Notes: generated by a model from the letters alone, not told the origin. DNA of 64,000 bases from Camellia lanceoleosa (GCA_025200525.1 CM045760.1:48069932-48133931); one strand, 5' to 3'. Positions 47,984 through 59,015 are shown, counted from the stretch's first letter. Made by a program: numbers and translations.

Positions 47984-48278
47984 TCAAAGGTAAAGTACGA
48001 AGGTGCTCCGAGTCGGGTCATGACGGTGGTCTTTCGCTTCAACTCTTTGTTCTCTACCTTTAGGGCGCAAATCTCTGCTCGCGCATCTTTGTACATGCTC
48101 TGGAGCAGAGAAAGTTGGGAGTTTAGCTTTTGTACTTCAATGGTTCTATTCTGTAACCGGTGAGATAATTTGGTAACCGCAGTCACGGTTTCCATGCAAG
48201 AGCTTAGTGTGAAGTGGTTGGCCTCAATATCAGATTGAGCAGCCATGATTTACTCAACTGATATCATAGGAAAGCTAG

Positions 48279-48385
48279 GAAGAATGGGAACAGGGGTACT
48301 CGGTCTAGGAAGGTTAGGAAGAATGGGAACAGGGGCACTCGGTCCAGGAAGGTTAGGAAGGGTAGGAGCAAGGACACTTGGTCCA
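48279..48385. repeat. 39-bp tandem repeat, three units
   Basis: Units of the GGAAGGTTAGGAAGAATGGG type occur three times; in-frame length encodes Pro-rich 13-mers on the minus strand. Confidence 0.8.
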
Positions 48386-48865
48386 GAGGAGCTTGGATCA
48401 TTAAGGTCCGGAAAGAGAGTGAGGGGGTGAGATGAGGCCATGTGTGGTGAGAGATGTAAAGAGCAAGAAATGAGAGTCGAAAAAATAACTGAGAACAGAC
48501 TGAGTTTTGAGACAACTTTTCTCCTCCGTTCAGTCTCTCTTTTCTCTCAATGAGGAAGACGAAACAAAAGAGAGTGATGAAGAAGGAGATGGAAGGGAGT
48601 GATGAGGAAGAAAAGTAAATGAGGGAATAAGTAGAAGAAGGAAAATTCTGATTCAGAATAATACAGAAGAGAAGAAGACAAGATGGAGAGAGAGTCGAGG
48701 CAAAAGGTAATCGATGAAGCCTACTTTTGTCGGCCAATCGACGCAAAAGCAAACCGCGTGTCAGACGTAGTTTTCGAAGGAAGAAAGAGAAGCGGGAAAG
48801 TTGTATACATATATGTATATATATTGTATATTTATGTATTATATACATTTATTCGACTAATCGTG

Positions 48866-49026
48866 TCACAAGAGTGACTTGGTTGAGTGGTCTGGTTCGG
48901 CGTCTAAGGATGGAGAGGTTGAGCCCGAGGTTAAGGGTTCGAACCCCGCAACGAGTTTTTCTTCTATTTTGTTTTGTTTTGATGTTTATGTGTCTCATAC
49001 ATATATATATTTGTTTGAATATCTGA
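48866..49026 (+). mobile_element. SINE-like tRNA-derived unit 1
   Basis: A-box-like TTGGTTGAGTGG (48,879-48,890) and B-box GGTTCGAACCC (48,936-48,946) are spaced 45 bp apart, as in tRNA-derived Pol III promoters, followed by a TTTTG-rich tail (TATTTTGTTTTGTTTTG). The acceptor ends do not pair, so it is not a tRNA gene. Unit 2 follows after 161 bp. Confidence 0.6.
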
Positions 49027-49160
49027 TCACAAGAGTAGCTTGGCTAAGTGGTTTAGCTTAGTGGTTTGGACTGTGGCCTGAGCTTGAAGTCAGGGGTTCG
49101 AAACCCTATATCTCGATATTCGTATTTTATTTTATGTTTTCCTCTTTGCGTGTTTTGCTT
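49027..49160 (+). mobile_element. SINE-like tRNA-derived unit 2
   Basis: Begins TCACAAGAGTAGCTTGG like unit 1 (TCACAAGAGTGACTTGG). A-box TGGCTAAGTGG (49,041-49,051) with a second A-box-like TTAGCTTAGTGG next to it, and B-box GGTTCGAAACC (49,095-49,105). T-rich tail TATTTTATTTTATG. Diverged from unit 1, so either two insertions of one family or an old tandem duplication. Confidence 0.55.
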
Positions 49161-49581
49161 ACGCGCAATGACATCAGCTAACGGAATATTCCGTCGTGGT
49201 AATGACATATACTTAATTTGTGTTTGACCTCGTGGGTTATCATAATATTACTGTGATGTAGAATAGTGTTGGTAAGGTATTGTCTGTTATGTGACGGTTG
49301 ACAGTCATTAATTGAGTTGGTGGTTAGTGCATTTGAAGAGTTACTATTTCGTTTTGTTAAGGTCTCGGAGTCGTAGTAGTTATTTCAGCCTTGGGGTGCA
49401 TTGTGTATTAGGCGATTGAGATATTTTTGTTGCTTTGGTTTGTTACTGGTGTGACTCGTTGAGACTCATGTAGTAGTCGAAGAAATTTTTGTTGATGCAT
49501 TGGTAAGTACCGGAGGAAGTTTTGTAGGTGACTGTAGAATGCATTATATTACTTATTTAAATTTCGGGACGAAATTTCTTT

Positions 49582-49594
49582 AAGGAGGGTAGGT
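49582..49594 (+). promoter_or_regulatory. Element B polypurine tract
   Basis: AAGGAGGGTAGGT lies immediately before the 3' LTR, preceded by AAATTTCGGGACGAAATTTC, an imperfect palindrome also present, in worn form, at the same place in A and D. Confidence 0.8.
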
Positions 49595-49907
49595 TGTGAT
49601 GACTCAAAATAAATAAATAAATAAATAAAGATGAAAGGAGGGAATATATGCATGATGATGTTTCGGTGGTGGAAATAAAATAAACTAAAAAGAGAGTATG
49701 ATGAAAAAAAAAGATGAGGTGCAAAGTGGGTCTTCATTCGGTGGAAAAGATGAGGTGGATAGCATGATTAAAAATAATACTTATCTATTTCTTAAGAGTG
49801 GAGCATTTTGGAATAAAAAATAAAATAAAATAAAAATAATAAAGAGAGACTATCCCAAAAACACAGAGACACACACACACGGTCTAGAGAGAGAGACAGA
49901 GAGAGAG

Positions 49908-50582
49908 AGGTTCGGCTGGGTCTACCATTTGCGCGTCAATTCCATCGGCCACCAGTACTGTCATCTCTGCTTTCTCTTCATTCGCGGCAAGTATGTCGAG
50001 ATGTACAAGCGCGACCCTCACGACCTCCCCGGCATTAAACCCATTAGGAGGGGTGTTGTTGGCTATACACTTATGGTGGAAGAGTTAGGACGTCGAAAGG
50101 TCAATCGTGGTGATGTCTATGTTCTGCGGTTTTACAATCGGCTAGATGAGACAAATAAATGAGAAATTGCTTGTGCCACAGCAGGAGAAGCCTGTAAATG
50201 GATGGAGGCATTTGATCATGCCAAGCAATAGGCTGAATATGAGCTTTCAAGAGGTGGTAGCGTGAGAAACAAACTAAACATGGAGACTGAGATCAATCTT
50301 GAAAGACATCGACCTAGGGTAAAGCGTTATGCACATGGTTTGAGAAATCTAATAAGAATTGGACAAGGGCTGGAGACTCTTTTACGTAAATCTTCAAATT
50401 TGGCCACAAATGTTGGATCAGATGGATACTTTCAAGGAGATGATGGAGATGTAATAGAAGCACATGAGTGGAAATGTGTCTGTATGGTTAATGGTGTAAG
50501 AATCTTTGAGGATGTGGCTAACATTAAGAGTGGTAAAAGTGTTCTAGTGAAGGATGTTGGTGTTGTCAATGCAAATGTTGAT
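49908..50582 (+). pseudogene. Captured EDR2-like fragment in 3' LTR
   Basis: A copy of 43,291-43,965 with only a few changes (for example Tyr in place of Cys in the RFYNRLDET region and Met for Leu in VEMYKRDP, in both cases closer to the usual family residue). The same TGA and TAG codons interrupt it (at about 50,160 and 50,229), so the disabling changes predate the last transposition. It covers the PH domain and linker only; no START or DUF1336 part. Confidence 0.88.
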
Positions 50583-50599
50583 GTTGGTCTCGAGCTAGG

Positions 50600-50851
50600 A
50601 TGGTTAAATGTGAGTTATTTGAACAAAACCCAGAAATAGATTTGTGAGCAATAGGAGTAGTGTTTTCTATGGATGGAGATCATGTTCAAGAATTATTGAA
50701 AATTTAGTTGCATGAAGCCAGAGTTGATGAGATGCAATAGTTAAATCTGAGTTACAGGACTAAAACATTGGAGATAGATGACCTTGATTTTAGCGGGATG
50801 GTTGCATTGGCTACTAGTTTTGATGATTCGGATGAGCTAGAACCTCTCTAG
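50600..50851 (+). pseudogene. Second gene-like fragment in 3' LTR (unknown)
   Basis: Copy of 43,983-44,234 with the same internal stops; here the end reads DDSDELEPL, more acidic than the 5' LTR copy (DDLHELEPL). Family not recognised. Confidence 0.45.
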
Positions 50852-52384
50852 TATATAATTTAATTTGTTTAACCTGTTCTTGAGGCCAAGGTGAAAAGCT
50901 TGGGAAGAGCAACATTTTGATTGGTGGAGATCAAAATCCGACAAAATCGAAAATTGGATTTTTGCTTGTCTCCTCTTCAAGCTTGAGGTAGGGATATCCT
51001 ACTCCTCTTTATGAGCTTTGTCTTTAAATTTTAGCATTTTGATATGGTGGGGGTTGTTGGGTAATTTTGAGAAAGTTTAGGCTTTTGTGTAATTTTACAA
51101 AAGTCGGGGTTTTAAATATATAAAATCTATATGCATGTTTAGCATGAAGAAATGGAATTAATGTTGAAACATTGATGAAAATGGAACCTTAGGGTTATAA
51201 TGTTAATTATGGAAAATGCCCTAATTACATTGGTTAATTAATTGGTATAATTAATTGTGAGAAATGAGGAATTGAATTGGGAATGTTGAGATTGGGAATG
51301 TATGGGATTAAAGGGTGTAGTTGAATTATTTATCGCTCACCTAATTAAAATGTTGATATATTATCCATTTTGTGCATTTATTTTCTATTTAGAAATAACT
51401 GCTTTGGGCTATCGGTGGAGGATAGTCTTGATTGTTGTAGACAATGCATGATAATTAGGCAAACTAAAACTAATCACTAGAATGTGTCATTGAGTATGAC
51501 GATTGAAAGAATACATTAACTTTATGTATTGATTGATGATGTGTATAATAATTGTTTATATGCATTGTGTTGTGTTGGAGGAGATAGGGGATGTACTCCA
51601 CGATTTAGGGGATGATAGGGGATGGACCTCTAAACCGGCTGTTGTGTGGGAGGAGATAGGGGATGGACTCCGTAGATACAGCTCATATGCTTATCTTTGG
51701 AAGTGTGATATAGTTCTTATACTTATCAATTGAAGTGTTGATATAGCTCATATGCTTATCTGTTGATGTGTTGATATAGCTAGTATGCTTATCTATTGTG
51801 AAATGAGAAAATGTTTAATATGAGTTACTGTCTCATATCGGTTATTTGGTCAGGTTCTGAACCATGGTTATGAATTGAGAATTGAAAAGGAATGGAAAAT
51901 GAAATGGAATAAGGACTTGAATGTCATGAAACTGTAATGTGTTATGAAAGAATGTAAAAGTGTTGACCATCTATCAACTGTTAATCTTTTAGTCATTGTT
52001 CATAACTGGTTTAGTATATTTCTACTGGGCTGTGGCTCACCCTATATGGGAACATCATTTTCAGGTACAGGTAGCATGCCACCTCCAAGGACATAGCTTG
52101 GGTGGCTAGAGGCGGATAGACTTTTGTTGTCTTTCCTTGTTTTGATGTATTACATGTAGATTCAAGCCAAGGGCTTAATGTGTAATTGAGTTAGTACTCT
52201 CTTTTTTTGTAACCAAGTGATAACTTGGAAAGCTGTAAGCCCTTAGGGCATTTGCTATGTTGTTAACATGTAATACTTTTTGTAATGAGTTACTCTGATG
52301 AATAGAAGGATGTTGATCTTTTATATATCAATGCATGTTAATATTGTGGGTTTAATGTTATTATTTTGAGGACGTTACAGCCAG

Positions 52385-54228
52385 GCACTAAATCAATGGA
52401 GAACTCGATCTCTCGGTGAGGTGGTAAACTAGTAAAATCCTCGGGAAAAACGTCGGGGCATTCACAAACCCCCCTTGGGAACTCAACCCATACTTCATCA
52501 CACTCACCACTCAAGAAGCCTACAAGAAGGAAAATAAGTTCACTCCGTCCATGCGGATCATACACCGACGATAAGATTCTATCAACCTGGTCCCCCAAGA
52601 AATAAAAACAATCACTGCTCAGGATACATATAGTAACCCTCTGACGATAGCAATTTATAACAGCCCGATATAAAGACAACCAGTCCATACCCAATATAAC
52701 ATCAAAGCTAGACATATAAATCAATACAAATACAAATGGAAGTCGACGACCAGCAACCTCTATGTCACAACCTCGACACCCCTGCCTCAAAATAATGTCA
52801 CTACCAATAGGTGACTCTACATAGATAGGAGATGCTAACTGAGCCAACTCTAATCCCAAAACCAATATAAATGCAGACGAGCTAAATGCATGGGATGCAC
52901 TCGTATCAATCAACACATTAGAGACTGAATTGCAAAACAGGAAAGTACTTCTCACTACTGAAGAAGCCGGTACAAGATCCAGCATGGTAACAGCGTACAC
53001 ACGCCCTGTAGGCTTCTGTTCAACCTGCTTACCCCTCGGAACATAAGCCTGATGCACTGATTGAGCTGAAGAGGCTCCATAATTGGCCCTTGAGGCCTAT
53101 GCTGACTATGCAGGCTGGTGGCTCTATATTTGCCTCGAACCAGACGCACTAAGTCTGCCACCTAACTGTGGACAAAACCTCCTCATATGCCCTGTCTGCC
53201 CACACTGATAACAAGTGAGTGGCTGGCCTCTCCCTTGACTCTAGCTTTGAGAACGATCTGAAGACGATGCAGGCCGTTGCCCTCCTCCTCTCTGCGGGCA
53301 AGCTGGAGACTTGTGGCCTAACTGACCACATTTGAAATAAGTAAAATCTCCCTGACCACCTCTCCCAGAATCCAAACTCAGCACTGGAAAGGTAGACCTC
53401 GACTGTACTCCCTGGGACTGTTGTGGGGTAGGACCCCTCTGCCTTTTACTATCCTTTTAAACATCCTGACTCCTCCTGGAGCCCCTCATCCTCTCCTCCT
53501 CAACCTGCATCACGGTCTCTAGATGAGCCGCCACCTCCATAAGGCGCTCATAATCCCTAATCATAGACTCGGCCACCTTAAACATAAGTCCGGTCCTCAA
53601 CCTCTTCTTGTACTCCAAACAACGGCGCTCCTTAGTCGCCATTAACTCTGGTGTAAACCTAGAGAGGCTAGTGAATGTGGTCTCAAACTCGGCCACGGGT
53701 GTGTTTAACTGCACCAACTTAGAGAACTAGTCTCTGAACTTCTCCCTAACTGTAGAAGGCAAAAACTTGTCCTGGAAGGCATTGACGAATGCCTCTCAAG
53801 TCAACCCAATGCGCCCATGCGCATACTTCCACTACTGACCTGCATCTCCCTTCAGTTGGAAAGATGCCAAGGTCACCCTCAGCTAGTCATCCTAGATGCC
53901 AAATATCTCGAACGTTTTTACTATTTGCTTTAACCACTCATCTTCCTTCAGTGGCCCTTTGGGATCACCCAAAAACTCGTCCAGATTTTACCGGAAGAAC
54001 TCCCGCTTCAAGAAAGACGGCCATGGCTCAACTACTTGGGCCTGGACTTGATTCTCAGCTTTGAGAATGTCCATAGACTCAAGCAATGCTCTGGCCATTT
54101 CGTGGGCTAAGGCGCCCATGGCCTGCTAACCAACCCCTTCTTCTTGCATCGGAATATCATCCGATAAAGGAACTTTATGCCTCCTAGGCCTACCATGCCT
54201 ACCACCACCACGTCCACGTCCTGACATC
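52385..54228 (-). pseudogene. Element A gag and protease (decayed)
   Basis: The minus-strand start codon at 54,228 opens an Arg/Gly-rich N-terminus (MSGRGRGGGRHGRP). The Gag core follows (FETTFTSLSRFTPEL at about 53,680, RDYERLMEVAAHLE). Zinc knuckle 1 has lost its first Cys (YFKCGQLGHKSPAC, about 53,330); zinc knuckle 2 is intact (CYQCGQTGHMRRFC, about 53,200). The aspartic protease has VLIDTSASHAF (about 52,915), a Ser in place of the Gly of the D-T-G active site, and ILGMDWL (about 52,695). The segment ends at the conserved EIEFSIDLVPG, where B is inserted. More than ten stops occur, for example near 54,126, 53,980 and 53,820. Confidence 0.93.
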
Positions 54229-54598
54229 CTAATGAAGGTAACAAAAGAGATTAGCACATTTACAAATGTGTCGAAGCTAACTCACTCACATCCTAAAACG
54301 GTGGACAACAGTAATTCATTCCACATAAACACATACGAATTTCATTCCCGGATAATGATTGTCCAGCGGCATTGCCAAAGTTCCAATTAGAAACAACAGT
54401 GATCAAGTGCCTTTCTAGTAGGACTCCTAGAAACCCATAGACTCGATCGACATCCTAGAAATTTGATTCCATACACATATAATCACATAAACATGCTATC
54501 ATATAGCATTGCAAATATGTAAACATTTCTATCAAACGAGATAAATCCATTGTGGTACTAACTACTTCTCACGTACCCAAAGTATTCAAACTCAGTAC
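54229..54598 (-). other. Element A leader
   Basis: Untranslated leader between primer site and gag; homologous to the leaders of B (45,812-46,085) and D (22,440-22,718). Shared words include TTTGAATACTTTGGGTACGTG and GGCACTTGATCACTG. Conservation between autonomous A and the non-autonomous B and D fits a packaging or dimerisation role (inference). Confidence 0.7.
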
Positions 54599-54599
54599 A

Positions 54600-54610
54600 C
54601 TCAGATACCA
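54600..54610 (-). promoter_or_regulatory. Element A primer binding site
   Basis: The minus strand reads TGGTATCTGAG, a worn form of the iMet site TGGTATCAGAG, three bases from the 5' LTR end. Confidence 0.8.
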
Positions 54611-54613
54611 AGT

Positions 54614-56674
54614 TGTAACGCCCCCAAAATAAATACACAAACTCGTCTCATAAGCTGAAATATAATAGAAACAATATACTTTCATTAATCTGAATTGATA
54701 TACAAAAGTGACACATGCGATATACATTCACAAATAGTTCGTCCTGAATCTACAACATGTGTTATAAGTAGTAAAGAGGAATGAAAGCTAAACAGATAGT
54801 TATATGCCCTGAAGGCTTACACATTTCCAAGTCATTACTTGGTTATAACAAAAGTGAGACTAGCTCAATACAAATAAAGCCATTGGCTATACAAAAGAAA
54901 ATACAACAAAAGAACGTTCTTGCCTCAAAGTCCCTCCAATCTATTGCCTTGGCGGAGACATATCATCAACACTTGAAAATGGTTTTTTCCAAATAGAGTA
55001 AGTCACAGCCGAGTAGAAACAATCTAATACAATATATGAGTCTTAACAAAGATATGAGTAAAGTGTGCACATACAGTGCCCGTAGTAAAATCATTCATGT
55101 TTTACAAAATCATAATATGCCAAGTTTAATATCATAATCCTTGTTATCTCAATTTTATCCACATCATTTCATTTCATCTCAACTCATGAACCAATTTCAT
55201 TATTCTCCAGACAATCCAACTAAGACTACAACTCAGTGGTTCTCAAATCAACATAACAATTACACAAACACTTTAACTTGCCATTTTACAGAAATTTTGT
55301 TCGTGGGAATTGGCACCCATGTCTACGTGCGATTTTCGAGACTTGCACCCAGGACACATAGGCCAACTTAATTTAACGAAGTCCATCCACTTTCTCCTCC
55401 CAAACATGGAGTACATCCCCTTTCTTCTCACAAATATCATACATATACAATGCATTTAAAACACAGTCATATTCAATGACAATCAGCAAGAGATTAGTTT
55501 CAATTCACCTAATCCTCATGCAATCTCTACAACAATCATAGCTATCTTCCACCAATAACCCATTACAAATATTTCTAAACAGAAATTCATTCTCAAGACA
55601 GATGGTTTATTCAAATTTCTGTAGATGTGAGATAATACATATCCGATTCCACCATTTATATCAACATTCATGCAATTTCACGTTTACAATACCAATTTCA
55701 TTTATTTATATAAAATAAATATTTGAAACATTTTAGGGCAAACTTCCCTCCTTCCCAAACATCAACCCAAATACCCAAAATCAACTATTTTGTCATAATA
55801 CAACCTCATTTTCAAACCCCATGACCCCTTATATCACATTCACTTAGACATCCCTCTTTTGATTTTTAACCCAAACCCTAGGTTTGCTCAAAATACTCCC
55901 AAATCCCATAAGTTCTACCCAACTACCAATAACCAAGTTAAAAATCATATGAAATTGTAGAAAATCCCTACCTCAAAAAGAGAAAACAAGCCAAACAAGA
56001 GTGAAACTTCAAAGATGCTCAAACCCAACTTTATTCATATCAAAATGAAGATCTTGAGATGCTCTACCTTTTTAACAAAGGCACACGGGTGGAGAGATCA
56101 CTAGATCTAGGTGAAAATGTAGAGAGAAGGTAAGTTTTAGAGAGAGAGACTCTAGATATAGGGTTTTTGAAAAGTAGAGAGAGAGAGAAATGAAAAAGTG
56201 GTGTAAAATGACTTCATTACGAATTGATATACGCGTAGTCCACTCGAACGTGAGAAGTGATGCTCGAGCGCCAGACACAATGTTCTGCTCAAGCGCAGAA
56301 TACATACTTCCAAAATTTTGCAGGCGAAGGATATTGCTCAAGCTCAAGATTGGTTGCTTGAGCACCCATCCGCTCGAGCGTAAGAAACGTCGCTCGAGCG
56401 TAGAATACACGCTTCCAGTATTTTGCAGGTCTGTAAAAATACTGAGAGTTTGCAAAGCCCGCTCGAGCGCAAGAAGTGCCGCTCGAGCGGAGGAGCAAAA
56501 ATCTAGGCAACAATGGTTTAAAAAATCAAGCAACCAACCTGTTCCAAACACACAACTACAATCCAATAATCAAATTTTAGGAAGAATAGGAGAGAAACGA
56601 CAATGAACAACATTGAGAAACTATAAGCTCAAGTCCGGAATACAACGAAAGTTAGGTCAAAACCGGAATCACCA
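54614..56674 (-). mobile_element. Element A 5' LTR (2.06 kb)
   Basis: The + strand starts TGTAACGCCCCC and ends GGAATCACCA (TGGTGATTCC in sense). It matches the D 3' LTR (15,899-17,860) throughout and keeps the conserved ATCGGTGAAGGATAG-type hairpin (minus strand, about 55,535-55,560) and the CTCGAG palindrome cluster. Followed by TATGA. Confidence 0.88.
56241..56490. promoter_or_regulatory. Cluster of nine CGCTCGAGCG-type palindromes (A LTR)
   Basis: Nine copies in 250 bp. Four are perfect CGCTCGAGCG (about 56,371, 56,391, 56,460 and 56,480); others are TGCTCGAGCG, TGCTCAAGCG, TGCTTGAGCA or CACTCGAACG. In sense orientation they lie about 185-435 bp after the LTR start. Spacing of some neighbours is about 20 bp (two helical turns). 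Confidence 0.78.
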
Positions 56675-56744
56675 TATGAAATGATCTATATAATTCTCAT
56701 CTATTTGAAAGACAAGTTAGATACTGAGAGGCATATCACCAAAT

Positions 56745-57360
56745 TTCTCTATTTAAAATTGACACAATATAAATTTAAAATTATAATAATCTATCCCATG
56801 TTTTATAAGTTTTAAATACAAATTTAAAATTATCATAATTATCTCATAATTTTTGTATTAAGGAGCAGTAAGAATAACATTGAGATTATCAATATATCTA
56901 TATATTTTACAAAAGAATACTTTTAAGGAGAGATATTATGAGAGTTTCAAAATCTCATACAAAATTATTTTTAAAATCAAAACCTTTATGTGGGATTGTA
57001 AAATGGAAGCTAACTAATGGGGATTTTCTTAATTGTTTAAAGTTAAGAAAATAAAAAAAAAAAAAAAAATAGTATGAGATATTGATCATAAGGTTTCTCA
57101 CTAAAAATCTCATTTTACTTATATAAATGGGAGTATAAGATTCACTTTATATAAATAAAATAATTCACTTTTTCTTTCTTTTCTCGATGTAGAATTGTAA
57201 AATAAAAGGTAAATAGAACCTAATCAATGGAAATTTTCTTAATTATTTAAAATTAAAAAAAAAATTAATAATTTTAGAATAAGAGTTTGGAGCTCTTAAA
57301 AAGTTTATCCCTAAAAACTCTATTTTCTTTATATAATATATCTTATTTAAAAGAATTTTA
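56745..57360. repeat. Repeat J, right copy
   Basis: Collinear with 30,235-30,450 joined to 32,051-32,600, including AGGAGCAGTAAGA, the ATATTGATCATAAGGTTTCTC block and the TTCACTTTATATAA palindrome word. It supplies the unoccupied target site for the solo LTR at 30,451. Coding capacity none. Confidence 0.8.
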
Positions 57361-57826
57361 AAAAAATAATAAATACACGTCCCAATTATCTATAACCTGT
57401 CTATAAAAGCAAGAATAATGAATCTAACAAGAGTCCAAAGTAGGAAATGGCGAGTTCATCCTATTGGGAGATTGATGGGCAATTATTTGTTCCTTTTTTT
57501 TTTTTTTTGGTCTATGCTTGTAATTGTTGTTGTTTTTCATCCTCTTCCTCTCGTCGTTTGTGCAATTATTCCTAATTTGTCTATTTGAAATTCTGCTTTT
57601 GTTCCTCACACCTGTTTAATTGTGTGCTCACCATGTGTTCAATCATATGTCGAAATGAAACACACGCATAAATTGATAATCAAAATGTGAAACTTTTTAT
57701 TCACCATGCACTTGACCATATGCTGAAACGAATAAAAACACAAAATGTTAAACTATTTTCCCAAATTGGAAAAAAAAAAAAAAAAATCCCAAACATATGA
57801 TTCACCAAATTTTAGAGAAAACTCTA
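57361..57826. other. Low-complexity spacer
   Basis: No supportable gene. Poly-T (57,494-57,508) and poly-A (57,770-57,786) runs. A 61-codon minus-strand frame here is Asn/Lys-rich and not recognised. Confidence 0.45.
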
Positions 57827-57988
57827 ACGCTGTATTCAGTTGAAGGATTTAGAAAGAGATTTGGAAAAGGAAAGAGAAAAAATATATGAAATTAGGTAAT
57901 ATATATATATATATTATTTATATTTTACCTATCTTTTTTCTTTTCGTTTTTAAATCTTTTATCAAATTTCTTAACCAAATACAGCGTA
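57827..57988. mobile_element. Small palindromic MITE
   Basis: The left end ACGCTGTATTCAGTTGAAGG is mirrored by the right CTTAACCAAATACAGCGT. The arms are about 70 bp, joined by a (TA)n centre. TA flanks both sides if one base of slack is allowed. Superfamily uncertain. Confidence 0.6.
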
Positions 57989-58980
57989 CGTATACATAGA
58001 TAGCTCTATTTTTTTCCGTTTGTTTGTCTGCTTGGCCTTTGGCCTCCATTGCACCCAAAAAAATAAAATAAAATAATGTGCTTCTCAACAATCATACTTG
58101 CTGAATTCATAGGGGTAAAAGCTGAAATTCCAAGTATGATAACATACTTATCCAATTCAAGCAGATGAAAGAGTTTTTGTTAAAGATTTCTTTAGCTTCT
58201 GCTTTTTTGCCCTTAATTTCAGGTTTCTTTTCTTTCTCTCAAAGGCAAATTTGTGGGTAAGAGTACACTTTATGGCAGATGGCAATCTGTTTTATCTTTT
58301 CCATTTGAATTTCATACACTCGGCAGTTTGATAAATGCTCTTTAGTTCTTTCCTTTTGCTTCTAAGCTTTTAATGATAATTATACTCTTTCATAATTTTT
58401 CAATTTATCAAACGCACAAAAATTAATTAAACAATCAAAAGAAAGTAATTCTGCTAGAGCGAGTTTGTTTTTTTAGTTGAATTTGACTTTTGTTGAGAAG
58501 GTAGCAGGCCTTCCAAAATAGTTAGTAAGCTAAATATTACTATTTACTGGAATTGCCTCTGCAATTATTACATGGATCCACCATTAAAACTGAACAGTCT
58601 CAGTGCGTTGACAAATTATTCAATGCTCCATTTCGTTTACAAATTGGCATATAACACTATCTCCTACAATTCTAACATAAAAATGGTAAGTCTCATGATT
58701 TTGACCAATAACTACTTATTAATCCCGTTAGGTAGCTTGAATTTTCCGTGGCTCAAGTGGCCCGAAATCTCAAAACGACGTCATTTTAGCTTCTTCTTCT
58801 TTTTTTTTTCCTTTCTTTTCTTCATCCTTTCCGACTCAACACAGCATCATTACAGAAAAGAAGAAAGAAGAAAGAAGAAAAAGAAAGAAGAAGACAATAT
58901 CATCATCAACACAGCATCATCATCATCAATAACCAACAAATCATCTTCAACACAACACCATCATCATCAACAAATCAAAC

Positions 58981-58983
<3 letters not shown>

Positions 58984-59012
<29 letters not shown>
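58984..59012. repeat. (CA)n microsatellite
   Basis: About 14 uninterrupted CA units; a second short CA run is at 59,057-59,070. Confidence 0.9.

Positions 59013-59015
<3 letters not shown>

Larger units (their letters stand above)
47806..48441 (-). pseudogene. Antisense ORF of element B (decayed, 211 codons)
   Basis: On the strand opposite to B transcription a single frame runs from ATG at 48,441 to TAA at 47,806, broken only by TAA near 48,252 and TAG near 47,983. The TAG replaces a codon that is CAG in the downstream duplicate. Order: N-terminus MASSHPLTLFPDLNDPSSS, three 13-residue Pro-rich units (LPNLPGPSAPVPI type), a coiled-coil-like helix ([19 protein letters not shown]), a 21-residue duplication (HTEAEPSKV / RTEAEPSKV) and a basic end DKKRKGSAGESSK resembling a nuclear signal. 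Antisense ORFs are known in some plant Ty3/gypsy elements (for example Grande); whether this one is related I cannot say. Function unknown. Confidence 0.6.
42976..52379 (+). mobile_element. Element B: young non-autonomous LTR retrotransposon carrying host gene DNA
   Basis: 9.4 kb. The LTRs are 42,976-45,796 and 49,595-52,379; each starts TGTGATGACTC and ends G(G/A)CGTTACA. The target duplication GCCAG lies at 42,971-42,975 and 52,380-52,384. A perfect tRNA-iMet primer site and a purine tract are present. By eye I count about 30 substitutions over 2.78 kb between the LTRs, near 1%, so insertion is recent. The leader after the primer site is homologous to that of element A, but no gag or pol occurs; movement must have used proteins from related elements. 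It interrupts A between protease and RT; with B and one GCCAG removed the A frame continues. Confidence 0.95.
49595..52379 (+). mobile_element. Element B 3' LTR (2.79 kb)
   Basis: Near-identical to the 5' LTR, with the same gene fragments and the same stop codons. Differences are scattered substitutions, simple-repeat length changes at the start, an extra GAGAGA before the EDR2-like piece, and one fewer GATACAGC unit. Ends GACGTTACA before GCCAG. Confidence 0.95.
34889..56674 (-). mobile_element. Element A: Ty3/gypsy chromovirus (Tekay/Del-like), twice interrupted
   Basis: Read on the minus strand: 5' LTR 54,614-56,674, primer site, leader, gag-protease 52,385-54,228, [element B], RT start 42,693-42,970, [solo L1 LTR], RT to chromodomain-like tail 38,643-36,110, polypurine tract, 3' LTR 35,794-34,889. 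The pol order protease-RT-RNase H-integrase and a C-terminal chromodomain-like segment place it in the chromoviruses. Without the two insertions it is about 8.3 kb. All coding parts carry stops or frameshifts. The outer U5 end of the 3' LTR is missing, so only TATGA (56,675-56,679) is visible as a possible target duplication. Confidence 0.9.

Noticed and set aside
48866..49160. Nuclear tRNA genes
   Set aside because: A- and B-boxes are present but acceptor and anticodon stems do not form; T/G-rich tails and duplication fit SINE-like units.
52338..52379. Extension of the protease frame beyond 52,385
   Set aside because: The last 13 codons of that open frame are element B LTR sequence, not protease.
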